Assembly: GCA_050084515.1 (NCBI GenBank)
Contig: CM114272.1
Location: forward strand, 37,324,001 to 37,388,000
Reading direction: 5' to 3'
Length of the DNA stretch: 64,000 bases
From: Blasia pusilla
Taxonomy: Eukaryota > Marchantiophyta > Marchantiopsida > Blasiales
Position numbers and translations under genes: made by a program
Shown: positions 47,634 through 60,570 of the stretch, piece by piece
Layout: each line of letters begins with the position of its first letter
Position numbering within the stretch: position 1 is the stretch's first letter
Notes under the pieces: model-generated
Databases searched by the model: none
What the model was told of the DNA's origin: nothing
What the model saw: only the letters and a program-made list of their open reading frames with translations

Positions 47634-48700
47634 CTACTCCACTAAAACTTGCCACATATGCTAACACCTTGGAGAAGACCCTCCTAGTCGAGCCCCATAA
47701 ATAAATCTCATAGGAACCGGGCTCATACGTCCATCCTCGGACTGCTAACCAGATCTATAAGACGTTGTATCAGTCCAGTAGTCCATCTGAAAACCCATCG
47801 GGTACAATATTGCTCCTCCAACTAGTACATCATACGACTTGGCTGATGTGACCATTGTGGGTGCTCCCAACCGGGAGCTATCAGTCGCATGATCTGGTCT
47901 CAACTATACAGAAAACTTCTCCCGTGTCATGAATTGAGACCTATCATTGGCTCCTCCAAGTGATGTTTGAATCTGGAATGTGCAAGGCTCAAGCTTTGAC
48001 CTACGAATACCTAAACCAACATATGCCGCCTTTCCCAACATCAAAGGTTGGGCACCAGAGTCCAACAAGAATCTATCTGGTCTATACACCTGTCTTGTAG
48101 GACTCACCAACCAGAATATCCCACTGCAGTTATCCAACATACATACATTAGGTGTAAGCCTCTCACGATCAATGGATGGTCGGGCTAGTAATGCATCCAT
48201 CTTCGTCGCTGCTGCCTGCCAAGTAGCACTGGTACTCAATGCTACACCTGACATAGACGGTCGCTCCACCGCAACACCCTCATCCACCTCAACACGTGTA
48301 GCAGTAACACCCCCACGTTCACATAACGTGGCTGCTAGCTGAAATACAAGAGCTAAGTCAACTCCTAAATCCATCAGCTCCGTGGCTGAAAACAATGGGG
48401 ATCCCAACACTGAAGTTGCCATCCGCATTGGCTGCTGCATCCGTGTCTACTACACGCCATATAGATGCCTCTGTCCCCACTGTAGGCTCAATAGGCTGCG
48501 TAGGAACCATGGATGGAGTCCTAAGCACCTCAGACAACAAGAACGAGTGGGGGAGCCTAGCGTGCCTCCCAGCCTCACCCCTCAGTGGGTCCAGCTCCAC
48601 AGTAGCACCACGTGGCTGTGACGCTCGAGTGGCTCCTCTCATAACTGCAGCTGATGCCTCAACCTATGCTACACTTGCCATATAAGAGAGATCATCCCCT
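47634..48700 (-). pseudogene. Element 2 spacer and aspartic protease
   Basis: The protease active site is FLLDSGAQPLMLGKA (about 48062). This part is in a frame shifted from the rest between about 48440 and 47634, and returns to the main frame near 47620, so two shifts compensate. TAG codons lie at 47904, 47745, 47661 and 47634. Confidence 0.8.
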
Positions 48701-49003
48701 CCATAAGAGGTGGAAGCCCCTGCTCCCGAACTTACTCTATGCTGGATAGCAGCCATAGTAGCCAACCTCTGCTCCAACTGCTCAATCTTGACAGCCATAG
48801 CTGGCTATGTCGTAGTGGTAGGGGTAGCCACCGTAGGCTCTCCAACCGCTGGTCCACCTCTACCACCCCTACCATCTCTACCACCTTGGCCTCTCGGAGC
48901 TACTCCACCACCGCCGCGGCCTATTGTCAACTCTAGATGAAGATCAAAGCAACGCTCTTGAGGATGACTTGGTCTCCCACAATGATCATACTGAGTTGGG
49001 GCC

Positions 49004-50169
49004 GACTAAGGCCCATCCTCCAAAGTCCGTCTCCCATCCTCTTGGGGACAAAACCTCCAGACATAATCACCTCCACATGTCCAACATGACTGTCCTTGCT
49101 GCGGGGCAGCAAATGAAGGCAATGGTCTCTACGCAAGTGTCTCTCTATGACCTAACTTAGGTCGTTTATACCCCCCACGACTCCTACTACTACTACCACC
49201 ATTACTACTACGAGATTGTGAGGTGGACTGCTGAACACGAGAAGTAGTAGTTGTATCCCTACTGAATGCGGATATCACCACTCTCTCCTCCACCATGTTA
49301 AGCTCAATCTTCTCAAATAGAGCAAACAAATGGGCCAATGTGGGTGAATCATCACTCATAAGAGTAGCATCACGTACCCTGCGGCGCAACTCTCTATCCA
49401 AGATCCCATACCAAAACTGGACTGCTTGAGCCTGAATCACACCTTGGGTAACTGAAATCAAGCGTCGCATACGAGTGTATGCCTCACGAAGACTCTTTCC
49501 AGTCTTTCGCTCAAATTCTTGAAGACTCCTCAACTTCTCTGTCTTCACTCCCTGATAGTTCTTCTTCAACCTCTTGAAGAACTCTGCAACCAGGCTGAGC
49601 GATGGTGGGGCACTAGTACCTCCACCAGTACCTCCACTGGTACCCCCACTCCGGCTCGTACTCGTACCACTCAACATCGAGCTGGCTGACACAGTAGGAG
49701 CACTACTACCAATACCATCATGGGTGATAGACACATAGCCTGGAGACCAATATTGTCTCCAGGCTATGTGAAACTCATGGTAATCGTCCATGGGTGGTCC
49801 GTCCAAGTGCTGAAACAACCCCTTCCAAGCCAAGAAGGGTGTAAACAACGTGGCATTCCGCAACATCGTCATATCACACCACGTATCAAACTCTTGAATG
49901 AAGTCCTCCAACTCAATGGTACCCACTGCACCTGAGTATCGTCGTGGGCCCTTCATGGCCCCATATATCCCGTCCATGTCCCAAATCAATGGAGCTGCAA
50001 CACGCAATAACAACGTAGAAGACTCAGTGTTTGGAACACCCTCGTCCTCCTCTTCATCAACCGTCGAAAGTGGAAAAGATAGCCAATACCTCAATCCACT
50101 CCGTGTAAAACCACCACTGTCCGCACCACGGTCCCCAACTAGACCACCAGACAGCTCCGTGATGACCAA
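49004..50169 (-). pseudogene. Element 2 Gag
   Basis: An open frame of 346 codons contains WKGLFQHLDG, AEFFKRLKKNYQGVKTEK and LREAYTRMRRLISVTQGVI, a Retrotrans_gag-type capsid region. A basic, Ser-rich tail follows. Past TAG 49129, two zinc-knuckle-like blocks remain: CWTCGGDYVWRFC and YDHCGRPSHPQERC. The frame has no ATG at its start (the first codon is TTG), so the true start is lost or elsewhere. Confidence 0.82.
49732..49770. repeat. Perfect 16-bp inverted repeat inside element 2 gag
   Basis: CACATAGCCTGGAGAC and its exact complement flank a 7-nt loop, within codons reading WRQYWSPGYV. Confidence 0.9.
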
Positions 50170-50707
50170 CGCCGATGCCGCAACACCACCAAATCACCAC
50201 CACTAAGTAACCAATTGACATCGATGTCGTTGTACTATTCTAGCTCTACTAGCTATGGGTGTGGGCAACCTAACCTGCCATCACCACAAGAAGCCTCCCA
50301 CGGTCTACTTGTCATCACTCCAGCCTCACTACCAGTAGCACACAGGAGTAAAACTACTTTGGAAATCAGCGTCAACCCTAACAATGGGTGCGCAAGCAAG
50401 AATCAACGATGGAGGGGATCCAAACACAGGAAGTCCAACAACAACCCTCCAATCGCAAATGGAAATCAAGGTAACATAATCCACCAAATGTGGCGCCCCC
50501 TGAATCCACGGAACCCACCACACAATTCTAATGCAATAGCTATTTTGCCGCTGGTCGATGACGTGCTAGTCGCATTCGCAGCAACTGAAAATATCATCTG
50601 CATGGAGAGGCCACACCGTACTATGCGGTAGAGGTCCATCAACCGAAAACCTGAGATGCATAAAGCGCCTAACACATCTCCAAATAGCATCAAATGAGCT
50701 ACACTAA

Positions 50708-51050
50708 GAAATGCTTGAGAAATACCCCTATCGCCCTATTCACCACGCTTCGCCATGCTTTGCTATGGAGAGAGGCCCAACAAGGGCGCCCCCATTGGGA
50801 TAGACGTCTCCAACAACGGACAAGTCACCAACCAGCCCCTCCGATCTGCTGTCCACCATAGCCAGACCTTGAACTAGTATGCTCGAGAAATGCCCCGTTC
50901 GCCCCGTTCGCCACGCTTCGCCATGCTTCGCTATGGAGAGGCGCCCAACCAGGGCGCCCCCAACAGGATAGGCGTCTCCAACAACGGACGAGTCACCAAC
51001 CAACCAGCCCCTTTGATCTGCTCTCCACAAAGCCATACCTTGAGCAAGTC
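50708..51050 (-). repeat. 170-bp tandem duplication in the element 2 leader
   Basis: Two copies (about 50710 and 50879) share CACGCTTCGCCATGCTT, CAAGGGCGCCCCC-like sequence and GTCTCCAACAACGGAC. It lies in the untranslated leader. Confidence 0.85.
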
Positions 51051-51466
51051 CGCAAAATCTCGATCAAGAATTACTCCACAAATCCTCGACCAATATTGAA
51101 TCTATTTCAACCAGAATTCAATTGGCCACCATAGCTATCTCTCCACAAAAAATCAGCTACAACCGAGCTCTGTACTCTGAGCTAAAAATAAGACAAACTT
51201 GTTGCCCATACACCTCCAAAATCGCAAATCCGACAGCGCTTCCGCCCACATTCATGCACACAGAAATCCGCAATACTCCACACACTCAAGCAAATAGCTT
51301 CACATGAGATCACAATACAGGTAGCAACATGAACCTCTCACCCGATCTGGATGAACTTCAACAGAGCTTCCGCACTCCAAGCTCCCCACATAAGAAAACC
51401 GTCGAACACGAACCAGAATCTTCAATCCTTGATAACTTCCAACTCCCTTGACGAAATCCGACGATC

Positions 51467-51757
51467 TAGAATCACATACAATCGAGCCAAACCCACTCCA
51501 CGATGGAAGAATCTAGGTTGAAGCTTGCGGGAATCACCATAGCCAAAATCTCTACTCACTACCAAGGCTAACTCCCAACGCAAAAGGTTCAACTCAAAGA
51601 ACCTAAGAGCGAGCCCTATTGGAAAAGTCACCCTCAACGGAGTAACCCCCAACCCTATGTATGAAACCGCATCTCTACCTAGACACTACGGCCCTACATA
51701 AGGTATGGCCTCTACTAGCACACTATATTCTACGACATAATCCGTATGGTCATTATA
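51467..51757 (-). repeat. Element 2 terminal unit A1
   Basis: It matches A2 (42366-42731), for example ACGGCCCTACATAAGGTATG. Similarity ends at the GATTCTA side and the leader begins at once, without B. Confidence 0.88.
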
Positions 51758-51761
51758 GATT

Positions 51762-52595
51762 CTAGGGTCAAGTTTTTATCCAATCCTAACGTAATAGAAG
51801 TTATTATATAGTGGATCAAAAATTCACTCTTTATGTTGGAGATGGAATAAAATTTCAATTTTAATATCCCAATCCCTACAAATTGATATTTTTTTATTTT
51901 CTCATTGTCTAAAATAATGTTTGTTATGAAAGGGGAGAAATTGGACCGGAGCAAGTATATTTTCCATATTGAATTTTAAAATGAAGACCTTCTTTATGAG
52001 TCATACATTGTGGGTTTTTATTATATGCGATAAACCCAAGCTCACATGAGACTCCATCAACCAAGAGATTAGAACATGGAACAAGAGGGTAAGGCATGCA
52101 TAAGTCTAATCCAAAATACCTCAATCATCATCAATGTATCTATGATAGTCATATTTAAGATGTAGGAACACCCAAAAAAGAGGGGATGCACAAGTTGAAG
52201 TATTCAAGTTGCGTACAAAATGTAGGAACTTCTAGTTGAAGCAACCCTTGAATAAGCTTATGAAAGGATCTTGGAGTATAATTTTGGTTATATCCTAATT
52301 TAATATTAGAACAACTTTTGATCATTTAGGCAATATTGGAGCTATCATATATTGAAGACTGAGTTATGGTCAAGCTCATCGAACACCCAAACTGCTACAT
52401 TTGGTATTCACATGAAGTAGGGAAATTTAATCTTGGTGAATCAGTTCAACACGATTACCTTAATATTGGTTAGTTAATCATCATTAGTCTCACTCAAGAC
52501 TATGGTTAGGGTTGCTTGTATATACCATATATAACGAACATAGTGAGGAAAGGATCGCAAAGCAACAATGACTATGTTTGAGTATCAAACATATT
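51762..52595. other. AT-rich spacer, no gene recognised
   Basis: No supported ORF or structured repeat was seen. Confidence 0.5.
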
Positions 52596-52766
52596 GTTGA
52601 TCAATTGAATAACATTGGAGTGACAATATAAGATAATGATGAGATTTTGTTAACTCTTCAAGGTCTTCCAAAGGATAATAAGTCTTTTGAGACCTCTATC
52701 TCTGTGAGAGATCTAAAGAAGTATCCAACCTCTCAAGAGTTAGTCCCACTGTTAATTAGTGAGGAG
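52596..52766 (+). pseudogene. Ty1/copia Gag fragment
   Basis: The frame reads VDQLNNIGVTI, TAA, then DNDEILLTLQGLP, FETSISVRD and LVPLLISEE. This matches the UBN2-type Gag of copia elements (pattern LxxIGxxIxDxDxxxxLLxGLPxxYxxF). Nothing else of this copy is recognised on the plus strand. Confidence 0.7.
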
Positions 52767-52909
52767 ATATTGAATGTTTGATAATAATACTATATTTATA
52801 GTAATTTTACTACTCGTGAGATCGAGAATAATAGTAGCAATATTATGGAAGCTCAATTAATAAATAGATGCAAGACCATTATTTGGAATTAAATTTTTCG
52901 AATCCCATA

Positions 52910-53850
52910 CTCGTACTTCACTTGTAATTTGCAAGTCCATTGCCACTGCAACGCGGCTTGAAAGTTCAATTTTCTCACAAGTCAAGCGTAGTTTATTCTC
53001 TAAACGCTTGCACAGCACTCGCATTTGACTCATAGATTTGCAAGTGCTTGTAAGTCTACATAGTTTCAAATAAGTTCCAAAAATTGACTCATAACTAATT
53101 CGAATTTTTTTTACAAAATAGCCAATCCAAGAAGTAGTTTTGGACTTGCAAGACACTTGTAAGTGACTCGCAAAGTAGTGCTTTTTTGCTCTCTTTTTTT
53201 GTCTCAATTTGAAGACATTTTTTTATCTATAAAATAGTTTTTCAAGGGGGATTTGATGCCTTTCAAATTTTCTTGGGGATGGCTTAGAATTTTTTCTCAT
53301 TCATTTCTATGAACTTCACTTATGCACATGTTAATTAAACATCAAAAATTCTAACCAAAAGTATCTAAAGAACTCGCTTTATATAGAAGGAAACTTGTTG
53401 CAAAGTGAGGAGAAGTGTCTCGGAAATTTTGGAGGAAAACAAAAAATGGAGCAATTTTGGAGGCAAAACGATAATTTTTGGGCAGAGGTTATGGTTTTGA
53501 GACTTATAAATGACTATTTGCAAGTCCCAAGATCCAAAAAAGAGTATTAAGTTATAAGTTTTTGGACTCGCAAGTTGTGAATCTTGTGTGAATGCAATGC
53601 AAGTCCTTCTTCTATATATAAAGTACAAATCCGAGAAGTTGCAATTTTTTTGAGTTTAGCTCACAATCATGGTTGCAAGTTGGTTATGAGTTGAGTGTGA
53701 GTGTTGAAATTCGAAACGGCATAATGACTGACCAAACTTGCAAACCAATGATGACTCAAAAAGCTATGTGGAGCTACAATGAAGCCTCAATGGACTTGCA
53801 AGAAGTGGAATCATAAATTGCAATAGACTCGCACAATAGCTGCTCTTGGC
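52910..53850. repeat. Region rich in the motif CTTGCAAGT and variants
   Basis: Over ten near-matches of ACTTGCAAG, ACTCGCAAG and their complements occur at irregular spacing. No other element is recognised. Confidence 0.55.
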
Positions 53851-53999
53851 AAAAATAGATAATGATTAAAATCAAATGTTGTTAAACTCTTAGTGAGTAG
53901 AATGAGGAATATGAACTTCCAACATGAAATCCAAGGATCTTTAGGAATTTACAATCCTACCATACCAAACTCTTTGAGTGAGTTTGAGTTTCCATAGAG

Positions 54000-55545
54000 C
54001 CTTTCTCACTTTGCATATTAGAGAAGTATTATTTAGATACTCATATCCATAAGGTTGGATAATATAAACTTATTCCTTCAAATCTCCACTAAGAAATGCG
54101 TTCTTGAAATCCGTATGATGTATTCTCCATCCCTTGCTTGTGGTCAATGCTACGTAAGTTATAATTATGACCATCTTAACTAAAAGATATTATGTGTCAT
54201 CATAGGTCGAGCCATACTATTGTGCATTTATCTTGGCTACTAATATGGCCTTACATCTATTAATATTGTCACTAGAATTGCACTCCATCTTAAACGGCCA
54301 TCTTCATCCAAGTGCCTTTTGATCTTGTGGAAGATCATAAACTCCCAAGCTTGTTTCTTCACCAAGGCTTCATCAATAGCTTTAACCCAATCTAGTATCT
54401 GCAGGGCCTCTTCATAAATGCTCCGCTTGCGTATCTAAAGAGCCTTCATCATGGATGCTTGGTGAATATCCAAGATTTCATCATGCATGAATCTGTATAC
54501 ATGGTATCTTATCTTGTTGGGGATATTTTGAGTGTGGAAGTCAAGTGGGGACTAGAATCCTCTACTCTCTCAATCTTGAAACATTTGATTTATGCACTAT
54601 TCTATGTCTCTTCCATTTGAAGCTTCAGTTTCTCCACTAGATAGCATTTCTTTGATTTAAACTTTCAAACCATGGACTCAAAGTGTTCAAAGAATTTATC
54701 ACCTCTCCTGGTCCTTTGTTGGTGTTGTTGCATGATTTCCTATATTTGAAAATGACTTAATAAGTATGCCAACTACTTGAATAGAATCTACCTTTTCATA
54801 CCATGATTTTATTTCATCAAATATCACATCTCTAATGGTGCATACCTATTTATTAGAAGGATTATAATATCTAAACCCCTTAGAATCTACAACATAATCC
54901 AAAAAGCTATATTTTTTTCCCTTTTCTATCCAACTTCTTGTAGTTTTTACTTGGAATATAAAAAATCCCATATAACAAAATATTAAGGATCGAAAGATCA
55001 AACTTAATGTATATGAAAACCACTTCTAGAGTCTTTGTTTGCACCATTGTTGCATGCTTTTGATTTATGAGATACATGACATATGAAAAAAAAAATCCCA
55101 ATTCACCTTAGACATGTTCTTCTCATTCAACATGATCCTTACAATTTCTACTTTGTTTCAATTCTTCCATTCTACAACTCTATTTTTATCTATAGTCGAA
55201 CTAAAACTAATTGGGCTTCTTGTACAATGTTCTTATAGGAAGGCATCGCACTCGCTGGAGATAAACTTGCCTTATCTTATTGATCTCAATTTAAGAATTT
55301 ATCGTCGAGATTGCTTCTCAACCAGATTCTTCAAATTCTAGAATTTGTGAAATACTTCTGATTTTTATTTTAAGAAGTATACCCGTGTCATTCTAGAGCA
55401 ATCATCCATGAAGAAGACAAAGTACTCATTGCCATTAAATCTAGGTTGATATGTTTTCCAAACATTTGTATGTATTGCTCTAGTATTCTAGATACACACT
55501 AACCTTTTCTTGAAATTTTTTGCATCACTTACCATCAAATTCACT
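54000..55545 (-). pseudogene. Ty1/copia pol relic (integrase to RT)
   Basis: On the minus strand, integrase traces come first: YFVFFMDDCSRMTRVYFLK, KNLVEKQSRR and VVEWKN (about 55440-55150), then YLINQKHA. RT traces follow: WVKAIDEALVKKQAWEF (about 54390) and ALTTSKGWRIHHTDFKNAFL (about 54150), the start of the copia RT core. Many stops and shifts. The YxDD box is not recognised. Confidence 0.75.
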
Positions 55546-55972
55546 TGTAGGTCAAACTTTTGAATAAGTGCTCGAGTAATTAAAAGCTGATACTCCAATC
55601 ACCATATTCAAATATCTAATACCTCTTGTTCCGTTGTCGTTTCTCTTTATATTTTTTTTTCTCTTTGAAGCATAATAAAATATATTCAATAATGCTCTTG
55701 TGTAGAATTTTGCAACTTTAAGTCTCTTGTCTTCCACGATATCTATAGTATGAGATTAAACACGGTTTTAATATTTTAAGTTATATGTGGATGTGATCTT
55801 GTGAATATTTGCAATTTTTCACAAGTAAAAGACGTTGGAAGCTTAAACCTCTCTTCTTCTCTATCTATTTCATGTCTCTACTTATCATCACATATAGGAT
55901 TTCTAGTCCCTTCCTTGTAGATAGGATGTGATGTCGAGTGGCTAATTGTAAGTTTTGAGAGCTACATGAAGG

Positions 55973-56566
55973 TTTCAAGTCTTTTAGGAAAGATCGACAA
56001 GTATCCATATGATGCCATTGAGAAGATATGAGGACAACCTCAAGAGGTCAAGGATGACGTGCTTCAGCCTTGGATAATATGAGAGAGTAAGTTTCCCCTT
56101 CTTTTTGGCTAATTTGGAGAAATATTAAAGAAATACTATTTTAGGTGAGTTCTTATTAGTAGCATATATAGTCAACTTTCCACTTTGTAAAGTATCCCTT
56201 GATCTCCTACTATAGGTTAAGAGCCAAGAAGGATACTTGTAAGCATAGGTTACTATGGAGAGAGGGAAGGGGTATACCCAAAGGGAAAAAAAATATTTGG
56301 AGCTCGTTCTATATTTGTTGAACCTCTTGGCATAAGGCGGAGGAGCTATGGTCCTCCTTGCAGACAGATAGACAGACAGACAGATAGACAGACAGATTGT
56401 GCCTATGATTTTAGTATTCTTGATTTACAAACAATGAATTAGAAATATTTTAATATAAGATCGTCTAAGTGTTCAAATCCTACAATTGGATATAATAGCT
56501 TACGTTTATGTGCTTATAATTAATGATAAAAATATATGTCATATAGTAATGTATGTACGTACGATA
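55973..56566 (+). mobile_element. Solo A-B terminal repeat of the element 1 family
   Basis: It matches element 1 A2 (GAGAGTAAGTTTCCCCTTCT; GAACCTCTTGGCAT) followed by a decayed B. It is flanked by AAGG at 55969-55972 and 56567-56570. Its end GTACGATA is GCACGACA with two C-to-T changes. A CAGA/TAGA microsatellite (56360-56396) has expanded inside it. Confidence 0.8.
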
Positions 56567-56570
56567 AAGG

Positions 56571-59557
56571 AGCTCAATTGATATGCTATACTTGCATGAA
56601 GTTCAAATTTTGAGGATTTAGGAACATTAAATCATAACCATATGATTGCAATTTTATTTTTTTAGGGATAAGAACCAATTATTATAAGTGACTACAAGGC
56701 CTCGTATACATTGTCACTCAAGCTCACCATTCTAAAAAATTTGGTTTCTTCTATTGTGTGTAGGTTCTCTCACATTGTCTGTATCGCGATTTGTGTTCGC
56801 ATGTTTAGCGCTTCTATTAATTATAACTAATTAAGCTCGATTTCATCTTTTCTCTCCTTCTCTCTCACTCATTTTTATGACTTGTCATGATGTTCAATTA
56901 TTGTAATACGTAGGGATCTACATAGTTGTATGTAGAATTTGTCTACTTTGCTTCCTTGTTGGTATGATTTTTTTGTAAAAATGCATAATTTTGAATTTTG
57001 AATTTTGTTAAGAAATTCACAAGAAGTTGAATAGGGTAATTTACTGAGGGAAGAGAGATCTCCTTCCCCATACAAGATTTGATGATGTTGTACTCAACTT
57101 GATGGTGCAAGAGATTATTATTGTAAGGGTGAGAAAGTTGGAAACTAATAATGGTTTATTGAATCAAACATTAGATAATACTAATAAACGTACTACTTTC
57201 TAGGATTTCAATATTCTTAAAAATTGTGTGTGTTGGCTTGGGTTCATAAATTTTACTCTATGCTAACCTAATCCAAACTAGATTCCAAGTACATAAATCT
57301 CACAGATAGCATTGGGGAGAGAGCACATCTCAAAGTAACTCTTGGAGGAGAATCTTGGCTACTATAATGGGAGAAATAGATAGGTATTCTATTGTTGGTT
57401 TTGGTCCATTTTCAAAGAATTAATCCTAGTTCTTCTGAACATCAAGATAGTCGGACCTCACAACATATTGAGGTTCCTTATGTACATCTGCCCATTCAAG
57501 GATAGGCAATCGCAAAGACTTACATCCTTGGTTTCCTACAACCTCAATTTCTGCCCATGGAATGTTCATATTATCATATATGGGTTATATTCACAATATT
57601 ATTTGTATTAGATGTAGCATGAGAGAGTTCAAAATTGGCGCTTTCACATTGCACACCATGTCTTTGTGACCTTCTGTGATTTTATTTTTTGGCACCAGGA
57701 TCGCTACGGGATGATGTATTGGCTCATTTTGGAGGTTACAAAGATCATCACTCTTCGTAAATGTCATGACTCAAAGGAGGTGGTGGTCGTTGAAGATTCC
57801 TCTCATGGTCTTAAGAATTTATCCATGTAGCCATTTACTACTATATAAATTCATGTACTCTTCTATGAGAATGGGAAGAATACCTAGTAAGAAAATAAAC
57901 ATTGACCGATTAGGACATCAAAGACAATCTCAAATGTCGTGTTTGTTATTGTTGTGTTCATTTTTGTTGTGCATATGTTTGGTGGCATTTGTGGAAGGAT
58001 CTATGATAGGTTAGGATATAGCAAACTAAGAATTATGATATTATGTAATAGCAGCTAAATTTTGAGTAGAGAGAATGAACTAGATCCAAAAGAAAATTTT
58101 AAAAAACAAATTGGGAATGGACATGGTCTCTCATTTGTATATATATCATGTACATAAATTTTTTCTTCTCATATTCATGAAAAAATATTGGAATTTCTAG
58201 AGGATGAGACATGCAATGATTGAGATTGAGAGAATAAGTGAATTCCAACTCCATTTATTATTGATCGAGGTACATAGACACCCTAATAACACTGTAATCT
58301 AATCATCTAGAAGATAGTTGTTCAATATTGTGGGAACTAGAAGTTCTAATGGAAGAAATTACTGATTTTAGGAATTGGAAATTTAGAGCATAATATAAAG
58401 AAAAATATATACTCTTATTTTCATCTTGACAACATGAATTTTCTCAACTAAAATGTAATTTTACAAATCCACACATATGTCAAAATCCTTGACAATCTCT
58501 TAATATCTAATTATAATTTACTCTCTTTTTTGAAAAATCCTTTAAGAATCGAGTGGAGAGCTTTCTTTAGACCACTTGATACCAAGAAAGGGCATAATTC
58601 TTTGTTCCAAATCAATGGGAGGCAATGCCAAGTTCAACTTTTGTCGACGACTATTCTATGGTATTGTAAGTGCAAGACCTTGCTTGATGTGATATCATAT
58701 GCACATATATTGGAAGAAAAATTTGTGAAACATAACAATCATAAATCATATATATTTCTTTAAGAAGGCCATAATTTTTGACCACATGCGTGAAATTGGC
58801 TAGGTGGTTGGAAGGATGTGAAAGAAACTATTCTATTTCACAAAAGGATTGTTATCTATGTATGTATATTATTATAAGAAGAATATTTCTTGACCCCTTA
58901 CTGCACTTTGGAAATAGCACGAGTTCATGATATATTAAATGTATTCATATGTATTTCCAACACATCATGAATACATTTAATTGAATTAAGGTAGGCCAAG
59001 ATGCAATACTATAATATAATTTTTTATTTATTACACAAGCATACTATATCATAGTATTTTAAATGAATTAAAATTTAAGTCCTACATTTATTAAATTATC
59101 TCGCAACTACCACCTCCAAGGAATTAGTATTTAGAATGGAAAAACATCATGCTTGAAATTGTACTCTCAAGATGCTCCTACTATGAGTCCTAAATTATCC
59201 TTTGTGAAAAAATACCTACTTTCAAATATTTTGTGATTTTTTATAATTTCATGTTATGAAGATGTTAAATAAATTGTGTATACTTCTCTTATAATAATAT
59301 TTGTAAAAACTCATAGTCAATAACATGTTACATTGTTAATGCATGGAAATCATCATGCCCTTCAAAGAAAACTAGTATAAAGTTAGTGTTATGAAGGGAG
59401 TAAATATTCACATGTAGGCACAATACCCAAAAGAATATTTTCTCATTACTTTGTTGTGAAAACATTCTTCCTAACCGATGCCATATGTCTTATTTTCTAA
59501 ATAAAAATACTCCTATTTTAATATTATACACTTTTTTATCACCATATGTTATGATAA
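56571..59557. other. AT-rich spacer, no gene recognised
   Basis: A hairpin at 58935-58980 has perfect 14-nt arms (TTAAATGTATTCAT). Otherwise no supported gene. Confidence 0.5.
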
Positions 59558-59882
59558 TCTATATTATTAAGGGAAGAAAGCTTCTTGATTTGCAATTACC
59601 TTCTTGATTGGGAATGGGAAACAAGAAAATATTTTCATATACTAAGGGAAAAAATTAATGTTTAGGCATATGATTATTGGTTGTTGTTTGCAACTATATT
59701 ATTATGGGAGGATTACATTCCTAATGGCAACATATTTGTGCTTGGTACATGATTTCAAATAAGTCCTTCCCTCCCCACATATGTATCTATAATTTTTAAT
59801 ACAAGATTTGAATGCTTATCTTCAATGTTTTAAAAACCATTTGATACATCGTATCTTACTAATAGCACATTCCGTCCGCTAA
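59558..59882 (+). mobile_element. Probable non-autonomous Helitron
   Basis: It starts TCTATATTATTAAGGG, like the element at 41534, and a CTAA|T end is available at 59879-59882 after TAGCACATTCC, a possible hairpin remnant. A second start-like motif at 59692 suggests nesting. Confidence 0.35.
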
Positions 59883-60451
59883 TAATCTACATTAGTATTA
59901 TTGTATTGTGCTCCTTCAATTTTTAAAGTCATCTCATGTTGAAACCTGTTTTTTTTCCCACTCACATATGAAAATAATTTTAAGTCAATTTTCAGGTTAA
60001 TCAAATTGGAAGTTGGTTTGGAATAAATTGGATGGAGATGAGATGTTTGATAGAATTGAAGTGATGGAAATAAATTTGGGTTCAGTGGCACTAACTTATT
60101 TAGATAATTCAAATTATCAACCGGTAAGCCCTCCTCAATATCTACTGATTTTTCATTACAGTATAGTATTTTTTTGACATGGTAAATAAGAAGGGTTTAA
60201 TTCATGCTTTTTGGCCCTCATCCACCAATCGGGGAACCATAGTAGGGCTATGCTTGAAATAGATGGATATGATGAAAAAGCGAATTCATAATAGTTTCTA
60301 GAAGTAAAAAACGGACCGGTGAAAAGTAACTGCATTGGCCATCGGTTAGAGGGAAGGGGAAGGAAAAGTGATCCGACCGTTCCTTTACTTCCTCCGCATG
60401 GAAGCAAACTTGGGGTTTCCGCGTAGGATCTCCGCGATGCGGATACTAGGG

Positions 60452-60570
60452 GCACTCACTTCCAAAGTTGGGAGGCCCCCGAGAGTAGTGGCAACGGCGA
60501 ATGCCCGCTTGAAGAAACGGGTACCTACACACGGCTCTCATTTCTGTAAACAACGATTAGGGACGACATG
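60452..60570 (+). repeat. 115-bp repeat, copy 2 (partner at 9688)
   Basis: Same block and orientation as copy 1; similarity weakens after GAAGAAACG but resumes with ATTAGGGAC. Confidence 0.8.

Larger units (their letters stand above)
42257..51757 (-). mobile_element. Element 2: Ty3/gypsy retrotransposon with DNA methyltransferase and PHD finger
   Basis: The 9.5-kb minus-strand element is flanked by GATT at 42253-42256 and 51758-51761. On its own strand it begins TATAATGACC (internal A2 begins TGTCATGACC) and ends CGCACGACA. Order: A1 (51757-51467), a 1.3-kb leader, gag, protease, methyltransferase, RT-RNase H, integrase, PHD, B1 (42843-42732), A2 (42731-42366), B2 (42365-42257). It is diverged from element 1 but collinear with it. 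Most of the polyprotein stays in one frame, with TAG as nearly the only stop. Confidence 0.9.

Noticed and set aside
43309-50169. UAG recoded as an amino acid in the whole genome
   Set aside because: The reticulon gene ends with TAG at the expected place, and the ABC1K exons use CAG and CAA for Gln with no in-frame TAG. Decay at CHG sites is simpler.
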